The notes under the pieces are model-generated. The model did not search any database. It saw nothing but the letters and a program-made list of their open reading frames with translations, and had not been told where the DNA came from. Source: Flavobacteriaceae bacterium UBA2000 (lineage in GTDB: Bacteria > Bacteroidota > Bacteroidia > Flavobacteriales > Flavobacteriaceae). Taken from it: a stretch of DNA of 17,415 nucleotides. Shown here piece by piece: positions 8,501-13,671 of this stretch (positions within the stretch are counted from its first letter, which is position 1; each line of letters begins with the position of its first letter). Position numbers and translations under genes: made by a program. Location: assembly GCA_002335345.1 (NCBI GenBank), contig DDCS01000025.1, positions 1 to 17,415 on the forward strand, in the 5' to 3' direction.

Positions 8501-8682
8501 TTCCAGCTTTGATAAGCCGCCTGGTAATTTCCACTATTTTCTAGACGCTCCGTTTTTTGAAGCACCTGGTAATAAGCCATTTCTAAGCCTTGCCCTTGGC
8601 CATAAAGACTTCCTGAAAGGAAAATAAACAAGAGCAGCAGTACAGTAAATTTCGGATAAAACATGACTAATTTTCGAACCAT
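5530..8682 (-). CDS. Large periplasmic tetratricopeptide-repeat protein
   Basis: A protein of 1050 residues with a signal peptide (MVRKLVMFYPKFTVLLLLFIFLSGSLYG, cleavage before QGQG); residue 7 is an alternative Met. The mature protein is almost wholly TPR-type helix pairs. Examples are GHYYFTKGQYANALAWYKDA near residues 117-136, NQFYLGQAYARLGQNEKAVA, AYLNLGLISDNNSEFEQALN and HYILSEIYWRQQDVTNALFHA. It ends with a hydrophilic acidic/Asn/Gln-rich tail of about 35 residues. Such proteins are scaffolds for protein-protein contacts. Here it is the first gene of a coupled pair with an outer-membrane barrel, so it probably sits in the periplasm, perhaps on the inner face of the outer membrane. It has no lipobox and so is not a BamD-like lipoprotein. 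Large TPR proteins of this size next to a 'TonB-dependent receptor' recur in flavobacteria, as I recall, with no assigned function. Confidence 0.85.
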   Translation of the reverse strand: MVRKLVMFYPKFTVLLLLFIFLSGSLYGQGQGLEMAYYQVLQKTERLENSGNYQAAYQSWNELDTKDLNRDQKAQRAFKMAYLGLVVGYKEGPGAMRRFVREYPSAPEVKRAYTTVGHYYFTKGQYANALAWYKDAEGFHELTDQHQFEIAYAHFKLGNFSQATRFFGPLENSPHYGSRALYYSAYVDYENKKWQQALSKLDRIDLEQRDDLEVWGLMADLAFRTNNFEQAAAWGIRALDAIQISGDKRNINQGSLNGIVGRAYAQMGTHAIAINYLEKAVDKPSRQKARDEHLENQFYLGQAYARLGQNEKAVAVLSHVKADGLLAQDVAYVLAGAYLALDQKTEALNAYKKACETPDERPFTAKAYYQYAKLTYDLRLSYTTVPAVLESFIKRYPKDAKRGEVEQWWLSTLLESQDYDQVIAYLSTPSLLSDNVMGDERQSALQRAYFLKGRQQYDQGLSLAAQNSFQQAQKIKTNSLIGDQALFWSGVIYAESGAFESALSMFDKLTDSKRFKKAPEWSMLSYEQAFAQMALKNYAQAQEGFLNYLKQPKPVVKENEARLNLADCYFASKAYELALAQYNAVLNTGGGNEDYADFQAAMCLSFTLGLEAKTQRLVKFLKTYPNSVYRDRVYLSLGSAYVSMDKIAAAKAQYTQLISEQKNSPLVASAYLNLGLISDNNSEFEQALNYFKSVVNLYPGTQEAISAVQSARNTFISLGRVQEYGLWVDELDFISIDQAALDQASFESAKQAYAAQNDALSIERFEAYLENYTQGRYALEAHYILSEIYWRQQDVTNALFHADFVIAADENPSFIIPTLIRVARHYLSNQEFGAAESSLIKLLAQPLDSDQRTFALSNLMQMMSDQSRWQQAIDYANELTPYLSNNTQDPLRAQARLISAWSYFELKEFDLAREQYKDMDELAKGHYGAQLNFAKAYFAHLDQDYSGSNEHIQNLAQNYANYMVYGARGLMLMAKNFEALSDPFQARFILENIRDNMHDFPELQQEAIEHLAIMDQSKDTQEPENSAGASEMDGTKEPSSNDKNQKKQND

Positions 8683-8708
8683 ATCAGAGATAACGTTTGT
8701 TTTTTTGT

Positions 8709-8723
8709 TCTCGTATCGCGAGA
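8709..8723. repeat. Small inverted repeat between divergent genes
   Basis: TCTCG (8709-8713) and CGAGA (8719-8723) are separated by 5 bases, in the 101-bp region between the TPR gene (-) and the small lipoprotein gene (+). It could be an operator for either gene, but a 5-bp palindrome is weak evidence. Nothing else is recognisable in this intergenic stretch apart from the candidate promoter at 8748. Confidence 0.2.
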
Positions 8724-8747
8724 TTGCTCCATGCGGGAAAATTAACT

Positions 8748-8755
8748 TAAATTTG
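8748..8755 (+). promoter_or_regulatory. Candidate Bacteroidota promoter (TAAATTTG)
   Basis: An exact TAnnTTTG -7 element, with ATTG at 8723-8726 as a possible -33 element at a slightly long spacing (21 bases). Transcription would start near base 8762, giving a leader of about 22 bases to the ATG at 8784. It is the best promoter candidate in the window. Confidence 0.45.
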
Positions 8756-8783
8756 ATGGATTGGCTCAGTAATCCCCAGTTTT

Positions 8784-9302
8784 ATGAAAAAAATTTTAGT
8801 GATATTTTTAGGCGTTTTGATCGGTGGTTGTGGCCCCTCCCAATCCATGGCGACCTTAATCACGGTCAAAGATCAAAAAATAGGAATTGACACCAAAAAT
8901 CCTGATGAGTTACTCACGGTCAACGGCGGTATTCATGCCAAAGAAGTTCGGGTAGATTTGGATGGAGCACTAGCCCCCGATTATGTTTTTGATCAATACA
9001 ATGGACAGGCAACACATCCCAATTACAGCCGCCTGTCGATCGAACAGCTTCAGGCTTATGTAAAAAAGTACGGTCACTTACCCGGGGTTCCGACCCATGA
9101 AATGCTCAGCAGTAATGGTCTGGATTTAAAGAAGTTTTCTTTGACCTTATTGGAAAAAATAGAAGAGCTCACGCTTTACCTGATCGAGCAGCAAAATCAA
9201 ATCGAAATTTTGCAAAATACTTTGGAGGTGCATGTCCCAAGCCATTGGAAAAATTCGACCGACAAATCCGCAGAAAATACAGAGGAAAAAGTTGAGAATT
9301 AA
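8784..9302 (+). CDS. Small lipoprotein made of a tail-fibre/S74-like C-terminal unit
   Basis: A lipoprotein of 172 residues with signal peptide MKKILVIFLGVLIGGC (Cys16). The mature part is almost entirely one unit that normally forms the last 100 or so residues of long Bacteroidota repeat or tail-fibre-like surface proteins: GIDTKNPDELLTVNG (34-48), HAKEVRV (51-57), PDYVF (65-69), a helix QLQAYVKKYGHLPGVP (88-103), then NGLDLKKFSLTLLEKIEELT and LYLIEQQNQIEIL (111-143), a coiled-coil that probably trimerises. A charged Ser/Glu/Lys tail follows. In larger proteins this unit resembles the intramolecular chaperone/anchor region near peptidase S74 domains. Here it stands alone and is lipidated. 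Its role is unknown; it may be an oligomeric membrane-anchored scaffold, or the leftover of a longer adhesin. It lies 51 bp upstream of ftsE. Confidence 0.72.
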   Translation: MKKILVIFLGVLIGGCGPSQSMATLITVKDQKIGIDTKNPDELLTVNGGIHAKEVRVDLDGALAPDYVFDQYNGQATHPNYSRLSIEQLQAYVKKYGHLPGVPTHEMLSSNGLDLKKFSLTLLEKIEELTLYLIEQQNQIEILQNTLEVHVPSHWKNSTDKSAENTEEKVEN

Positions 9303-9324
9303 AAAGCGACGCCATCGAAATTTG

Positions 9325-9332
9325 TACCTTTA
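9325..9332 (+). promoter_or_regulatory. Candidate Bacteroidota -7 element upstream of ftsE
   Basis: TACCTTTA, in the context ATTTGTACCTTTAA, differs from TAnnTTTG only in the last base. It matches the common flavobacterial pre-start pattern 'TTTGTAnCTTTG'. It lies 21 bp before the ATG at 9354, so the leader would be about 14 bases. This suggests ftsE can be transcribed independently of the preceding lipoprotein gene. Confidence 0.4.
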
Positions 9333-9353
9333 ACCCTGATAAAAATCCAATCG

Positions 9354-10043
9354 ATGTCAAGCACTGTAGTTGATTTCAATAAAGCTAAAATCGTTCAACG
9401 TGATCAAGTAATTTTTGAGGCTATAGACTTAAAAATCGCTAAAGGAGAGTTCGTTTATTTGATTGGAAAAACGGGAAGCGGAAAAAGCAGTTTATTAAAA
9501 ACCCTTTATGGGGAATTGCCTTTAAATTCAGGGACAGGCCAGGTTGCAGGGTTCAACTTACTTGGGCTAAAGGAGCGTCATATCCCCAGCTTACGAAGAA
9601 AACTGGGGATTGTTTTTCAAGATTTTCAATTACTCAACGACCGAAACATCTACGAAAATTTGCGGTTTGTGCTCAAGGCAACCGGATGGACACAAGAGGC
9701 CCAAATTAGCCAGCGCATTGAAGAAGTATTGAGCAGAGTGGGCATGAACGATCAAGGCCGTAAACTCCCTTATCAAATGTCGGGCGGAGAACAGCAAAGA
9801 ATTGCTATTGCTAGAGCCTTACTCAATGACCCTGAACTGATCGTTGCCGATGAGCCCACAGGAAACCTCGACCCCCAAACCAGTATGGAGGTGATGAGTT
9901 TACTCAAGGACCTCAACAAAAATGGCAGAAGTATTCTCATGGCCACCCACGATTACGCCCTATTGTTAAAGCACCCCTCGAGAACCTTAAAATGCGAGGA
10001 CGGTAGAGTTTTTGAGGTGGTCCACAAAAAACCTGAGGCCTAA
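9354..10043 (+). CDS. ftsE: Cell-division ABC ATPase FtsE
   Basis: An ATP-binding cassette subunit of 229 residues, the usual FtsE length. All nucleotide-binding motifs are intact: Walker A GKTGSGKS (38-45), Q-loop Gln89 in VFQDFQLL, signature MSGGEQQR (142-149), Walker B LIVADEP (162-168) with catalytic Glu167, and H-loop His199 in ATHD. The DRNIYENLRFVL segment and the absence of any fused membrane domain fit FtsE or the closely related LolD/MacB-type ATPases; FtsE is my first choice. In the cell, FtsE pairs with the membrane protein FtsX to control septal peptidoglycan hydrolases. No ftsX is present in this window. Its stop codon abuts the stop codon of the opposing protease gene with no bases between. 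Confidence 0.82.
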   Translation: MSSTVVDFNKAKIVQRDQVIFEAIDLKIAKGEFVYLIGKTGSGKSSLLKTLYGELPLNSGTGQVAGFNLLGLKERHIPSLRRKLGIVFQDFQLLNDRNIYENLRFVLKATGWTQEAQISQRIEEVLSRVGMNDQGRKLPYQMSGGEQQRIAIARALLNDPELIVADEPTGNLDPQTSMEVMSLLKDLNKNGRSILMATHDYALLLKHPSRTLKCEDGRVFEVVHKKPEA

Positions 10044-11390
10044 CTAAGGGGTTATCGTCAAGCCCGGATCAACAGACAACTTGATGCCCTTATTGTTTTC
10101 GGGAGCCAATAGCGTTCCGGGTTTAAGTATGATTTGTTTCTTGGCACGCAAAGTAAACTCGGACTGCTCTGTAAATTGAATGTCCTTTAAAATGACGACT
10201 CGATTAAACGCGGTAAGCTTTTGTCTCCATCGACTAAATTTTTGGTCCTTTAAAACAGCAACCCCTTCCGCGTCATAAAGCCTCGAGACCAAATCTATTG
10301 CGGCCCCGCTTTGAAGCATCCCTGCCCCGTAATGACCCTTAAATGGGGCGTTAGCCTCAATATGATCAATGCGCTTTGCCGTCAATTTTAAAATAGTTTC
10401 TACCTCATCGGCCGGTAACTCTGGGCGCAAAGAAAACATCAACCCAATGGTTCCCGTCACCAAGGGCGCGGCCGTGGAAGTTCCTTGATAAGTATTATAG
10501 CTCAAAATACCCTGGGTAACCCACTGGCTATAGCGCATCACCCCAACGGTTGGCGCGAGTAAATCTACTTCAGTGTTTAAGGTCGCTGTGGATTGCGGAT
10601 AAATTCGAAATTCAGGACCTGATTTTTTATGATTAATTTCGGCGGTACGCCCCACCATACCCCACATATTTTCGACATAAGGCTTGCCACTTTCCTCATA
10701 CTTCAGAGCCTTTTGCCAATCGTGATGTTGATACATCACCGAAGAGACCGAAATCACCCCATCATAGGAGGCCGGATAATATTTTTTCTGACCGCTATTG
10801 ACGCCCCAGTTCTGATTGCCCGCTCCAGCCACCACCACAACGCCGCGCTCCAGTAAACTGTTAATCACCTCTTGACCGCTCTTTGTGGCGATTGAACTGA
10901 CCCAACTACAATTGATTACTTTTGCCCCAGCATCAGCCAATTCCAGTAACATTTCCATGTTGGGGTTACCGTAATTCGTGGTCACCAAACCACAGTCATA
11001 GCACACCCCTGGGATACCAAAATCATTATCCCCTTGGGCCACGGCTATGGCAGCGACCCCCATTCCGTGCCCATTTTGAAAGTCTACTGCTCTCAGAACC
11101 CGCGTCTTTCCGGCAAAATCCTTTTGCAGAGGGTCTACCCGAGCGTCAGAGAGTCCGACAAGAACTTTTGGGTTTCCTGTAGTGCGTTGCCAGGCCTGAG
11201 TAACGCCTATGGCTTTGTAATAACTCAAATCCATGGTATCTATGATCCGACCCCCAGCATCCCGCAAAAAGTAAAAATCATTGGGCAAGACATGTTGCTT
11301 TGTCGGATTTTGCCCCAAAACCCCTTGACAAAGTAAAAAAAACAACAGGGCAATATAAGAGTGCCGCGACACGACGTTAAATAATAACAT
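10044..11390 (-). CDS. Secreted subtilisin-family (S8) serine protease
   Basis: A predicted exported peptidase of 448 residues. The signal peptide is MLLFNVVSRHSYIALLFFLLCQGVLG with cleavage before QNPT. The catalytic residues can be placed: Asp82 in VGLSDARVD (subtilisins usually have DTG here), His108 in NGHGMGVAAIA, oxyanion Asn192 in VVVAGAGNQNW, and nucleophile Ser305 in QGTSTAAPLVTG. Cysteines at 130 and 133 (CYDC) and 161 could form a disulfide in the secreted protein. After the protease domain (to about residue 370) the C-terminus contains FTLRAKKQIILKPGTLLAP. This resembles the beta-stack repeat 'v.L.a.ksI.LkPGf.a' found at the ends of many Bacteroidota secreted proteins, not the standard type IX secretion sorting domain. 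The substrate is unknown. It is divergent from the first glycosyltransferase gene and tail to tail with ftsE. Confidence 0.87.
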   Translation of the reverse strand: MLLFNVVSRHSYIALLFFLLCQGVLGQNPTKQHVLPNDFYFLRDAGGRIIDTMDLSYYKAIGVTQAWQRTTGNPKVLVGLSDARVDPLQKDFAGKTRVLRAVDFQNGHGMGVAAIAVAQGDNDFGIPGVCYDCGLVTTNYGNPNMEMLLELADAGAKVINCSWVSSIATKSGQEVINSLLERGVVVVAGAGNQNWGVNSGQKKYYPASYDGVISVSSVMYQHHDWQKALKYEESGKPYVENMWGMVGRTAEINHKKSGPEFRIYPQSTATLNTEVDLLAPTVGVMRYSQWVTQGILSYNTYQGTSTAAPLVTGTIGLMFSLRPELPADEVETILKLTAKRIDHIEANAPFKGHYGAGMLQSGAAIDLVSRLYDAEGVAVLKDQKFSRWRQKLTAFNRVVILKDIQFTEQSEFTLRAKKQIILKPGTLLAPENNKGIKLSVDPGLTITP

Positions 11391-11413
11391 AATCGAATGT
11401 AATAAAAAGTCGT

Positions 11414-11426
11414 GTCAGTACATGAC
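11414..11426. repeat. Short inverted repeat in divergent intergenic region
   Basis: GTCA (11414-11417) and TGAC (11423-11426) are separated by 5 bases, within the 68-bp gap between the divergent protease and glycosyltransferase genes. Its position between two divergent starts would suit a regulator site, but the arms are only 4 bp. I see nothing else in this gap except the promoter candidate at 11435. Confidence 0.2.
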
Positions 11427-11434
11427 GAAAATCG

Positions 11435-11442
11435 TAAATTAG
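11435..11442 (+). promoter_or_regulatory. Weak candidate -7 element for the GT2 operon
   Basis: TAAATTAG matches TAnnTTTG at seven of eight positions, 17 bp before the ATG at 11459. The same one-base variant (TAnnTTAG) occurs before the glycosyltransferase gene at 14829. No -33 TTTG is visible. Confidence 0.3.
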
Positions 11443-11458
11443 CCATGATTCCACCAAG

Positions 11459-12334
11459 ATGCTTTCGATACTGATCCCAACTTTTAATGATGATATCACG
11501 CCGCTGGTTGAGCGACTATGTCGCGAAATTGAGGGCATAGAAACGCCCGTCGAAATCATTGTTGGGGATGACCATTCTACGCGTGCAGCAGCATATAGCA
11601 ATTTACAGAATCTAAAATCTGTTGTGGTTTTTAGAAATACTGAAAATCTTGGACGCACCGCGACGCGTGATCTTTTGGCAAAAAAAGCAAGTTATGATAC
11701 GCTCCTTTTTTTAGACGCTGATGTAATGCCCGCTCAGGGTAATTTCATTAAAAATTATTTGTCGGCGATAGGGAAAGCCCAAGTTGTCTTTGGCGGAGTG
11801 CAGTACAAGAAAGAAAAACCAGAACACGCCCTACTCCTGCGCTGGGTCTATGGAAAACAACGAGAGGCCAAAACAGCGCAAGAAAGACAGCGTAACCCCT
11901 TTTACATTATTTCTCAAAATTTAATGATTGACAAGAATGTATTTTTGGCCGTCAATGCCCCTGAAATTAAACGTTACGGCTGGGATAATGTGTTTTCTTT
12001 TCAATTGTATCAGCAGGGCGTTACGGTAAATCATATCGAGAATACTGTAGTTCACATGGGCCTAGAGTCCTGTGATAGCTACCTCAGCAAGGTCCAGCAA
12101 GCGATGTATACTTTAGTTTGGGCTGAGAAAAATGATAGGATCTCACAGGACTTTACCCTGATCCAAAAATTTTACAACACCCTCAAAGGTTTTGGACTTG
12201 CAGGCCTACTCAGGAGAAGTTTAACGCTATGCTTGCCTATTATGCGCTTGCAACTGGCGTCAAAATTCCCAAGTGTTCGTGTATTAGACCTTTATAAGTT
12301 TTATTACTTTTCGACATACAAATACCAAGCATAA
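11459..12334 (+). CDS. GT2-family glycosyltransferase
   Basis: A cytoplasmic or membrane-associated inverting glycosyltransferase of the GT-A fold, 291 residues, expected to add one sugar to a lipid-linked surface glycan. It opens with SILIPTFNDD (3-12) and has nucleotide-binding acids in VGDDHS (Asp37/38) and the DxD metal site in FLDADVMP (86-88). YGWDNVFSFQL (Asp176) sits where GT2 enzymes have the E/D-D catalytic base. There are no transmembrane segments. The helical C-terminus (from about residue 220) is typical of short GT2 enzymes. Donor and acceptor are unknown. Its stop codon overlaps the next gene's start by one base (TAATG), so the two are translationally coupled and probably act in consecutive or related steps. 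Confidence 0.86.
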   Translation: MLSILIPTFNDDITPLVERLCREIEGIETPVEIIVGDDHSTRAAAYSNLQNLKSVVVFRNTENLGRTATRDLLAKKASYDTLLFLDADVMPAQGNFIKNYLSAIGKAQVVFGGVQYKKEKPEHALLLRWVYGKQREAKTAQERQRNPFYIISQNLMIDKNVFLAVNAPEIKRYGWDNVFSFQLYQQGVTVNHIENTVVHMGLESCDSYLSKVQQAMYTLVWAEKNDRISQDFTLIQKFYNTLKGFGLAGLLRRSLTLCLPIMRLQLASKFPSVRVLDLYKFYYFSTYKYQA

Positions 12335-13284
12335 TGGCGCAATTCACTGTAGTGATCCCTTTATATAACAAGGCTGCCGAAATTCGGGCCACCTTGAACT
12401 CAGTTTTTGCGCAAACATTTTCTGATTTTAAGGTCATCGTTATTGACGACGGTTCTACCGATCATGGCGCCCAAATTGTCAAAGAATTTACAGATACCAG
12501 ACTTCGATTGATTGGCCAAAAAAATCAGGGGGTCGGACCTGCCAGAAATACGGGCGTTAAGGAGGCCAAATCCCCCTTTATCGCCTTTCTCGATGCAGAT
12601 GACTATTGGTATCCCGAGCATCTGGAAAACCTCAATGCCCTCATCCACCGTTTTCCGCAAGCCCAGTGGATGGCGACAGCCTATGAAAAAGCGTTTACCC
12701 CAAATCTTATTAAACCAGTAGACACGCCGCTACGCTCTTTTCCGCAAGGGTGGCAAGGTGCCGTCCCAGACTATTTTGCTATGGCCAAAAAGGACGCTCC
12801 TGCTTGGACCTCTGCCCTATGTTTTTCAAAAGATTTTTTTCAAAATCTAGGAGGTTTTGATCCAGCCATTACGATGGGGGCCGGAGAAGATACCGATTTA
12901 TGGATTCGGGCGGCGTTAACCCAGCCCATGTATTGGATTAACTCTATTAGCGCGCGACATCTGCAGTTTAGCAGCAATCGGGTTTCCCATGCCCCCACCC
13001 TAAAACGCCATTTTATCGATTTAGATCAATACGAAAATCGGGCTCAAGACCATAAATCCCTAAAAATATACTTAGACTTAAATCGCTATTCCATTGGCCT
13101 GAAGTATCAAATGGCTGGGGATCAAAGACGAGCAGAAAGCTATTTTAACACCCTGGATCGCTCATCGCTTAACGCGCTACAGCGAATACTCATAGGACTT
13201 CCTGGAGGAGTTTTGCGTTTTGGACTTTCGGCCCAACGACTGCTCGCTGGTTTCGGATTAAGGCTATCGGCCTTTGGCCGTTAA
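12334..13284 (+). CDS. GT2-family glycosyltransferase
   Basis: A second inverting GT-A glycosyltransferase, 316 residues. Clear GT2 motifs: VVIPLYNKAAEI (6-17), VIDDGSTD (36-43), NQGVGPARNTG (64-74), the DxD site FLDADDYWYP (85-94), and the catalytic-base motif MGAGEDTDLWIR (181-192). The last 80 residues are helical with basic and hydrophobic stretches that may touch the membrane. The start overlaps the preceding gene by one base. It probably extends the repeat unit of a surface polysaccharide; the sugar specificity is unknown. Its last seven codons lie inside the opposing ketoisomerase gene (21-bp tail-to-tail overlap) and include a GC palindrome. Confidence 0.9.
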   Translation: MAQFTVVIPLYNKAAEIRATLNSVFAQTFSDFKVIVIDDGSTDHGAQIVKEFTDTRLRLIGQKNQGVGPARNTGVKEAKSPFIAFLDADDYWYPEHLENLNALIHRFPQAQWMATAYEKAFTPNLIKPVDTPLRSFPQGWQGAVPDYFAMAKKDAPAWTSALCFSKDFFQNLGGFDPAITMGAGEDTDLWIRAALTQPMYWINSISARHLQFSSNRVSHAPTLKRHFIDLDQYENRAQDHKSLKIYLDLNRYSIGLKYQMAGDQRRAESYFNTLDRSSLNALQRILIGLPGGVLRFGLSAQRLLAGFGLRLSAFGR

Positions 13285-13671
13285 AAAATCGGCGTATTCC
13301 CGAATGTAGTCTGCCTCTTCAAAGCGACCCGAGGACAGGACCAAACATACCGCCCCGGACGAAAAATCATCTAACGAGCGCCATATTCCTGTCGGGATCA
13401 ATAAACCTTGATTGGGTTTGTTGAGCCCCACTCTTGTTTGATTTGTCCCATCATCCAAAAGCACTGAAAAACTTCCGCTTAACGCAATAAGACATTCGAG
13501 TTGTTCCTTGTGCGCATGCCCGCCACGCGCTGCATCAGACGGCACGTCATAAAGATAGTACACCCGCTCTATACGATACGGCAAAACATCGCCCTCGATA
13601 ACCGACAGATTACCCCGAGGGTCGTGAATTTTTGGGATTTGAATAATTTTTAAGTCTTCAATCGTGGTCAT
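13264..13671 (-). CDS. fdtA: FdtA/QdtA-type TDP-4-oxo-6-deoxyglucose 3,4-ketoisomerase (WxcM-like cupin)
   Basis: A small cupin enzyme that moves the keto group of TDP-4-oxo-6-deoxy-D-glucose from C4 to C3, giving the precursor of 3-amino-3,6-dideoxy sugars (Fuc3N or Qui3N types). I start it at the ATG at 13671 (135 residues, the usual length), which overlaps the upstream GT4 gene by 14 bp; a TTG at 13683 is possible. Seen: HDPRGNLSVIE (16-26), YYLYDVPSDAARGGHAHK (38-55) with the catalytic His pair 52/54, and a cupin core LIALSGSFSVLLDDG to GIWRSLDDFSSGAVCLVLSS. The stereochemistry (FdtA versus QdtA) cannot be told from sequence. The aminotransferase and the RmlA/RmlB enzymes that would complete the pathway are not in this window. 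Confidence 0.85.
   Translation of the reverse strand: MTTIEDLKIIQIPKIHDPRGNLSVIEGDVLPYRIERVYYLYDVPSDAARGGHAHKEQLECLIALSGSFSVLLDDGTNQTRVGLNKPNQGLLIPTGIWRSLDDFSSGAVCLVLSSGRFEEADYIREYADFLTAKGR
13268..13280. repeat. GC palindrome within overlapping 3' ends of two genes
   Basis: CGGCC (13268-13272) and GGCCG (13276-13280) flank the three bases TTT. The hairpin sits wholly inside the 21-bp overlap of the convergent GT2 and ketoisomerase genes. It could form on both transcripts as a 5-bp all-GC stem. An A-run (13283-13288) follows on the plus strand, so there is no proper T-tract on either side for a classical terminator; it may be a weak bidirectional one or an mRNA 3'-end stabiliser. Confidence 0.5.

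Noticed and set aside
5530..8682. TPR protein as BamD, LapB or a gliding/type IX secretion component
   Set aside because: There is no lipobox as in BamD, no N-terminal membrane anchor plus rubredoxin as in LapB, and no linked gld, spr or por genes. Only a generic TPR assignment is supported.
8663..8890. Plus-strand ORF of 75 codons over the lipoprotein gene start
   Set aside because: It overlaps the better supported lipoprotein gene in another frame, shows no domain, and begins inside the opposing TPR gene.
10044..10200. Type IX secretion C-terminal domain on the S8 protease
   Set aside because: The C-terminus is a beta-stack-like LKPG repeat ending in DPGLTITP. The usual sorting-domain signature (N-terminal PNP, later G.Y...L and a short basic end) is not seen.
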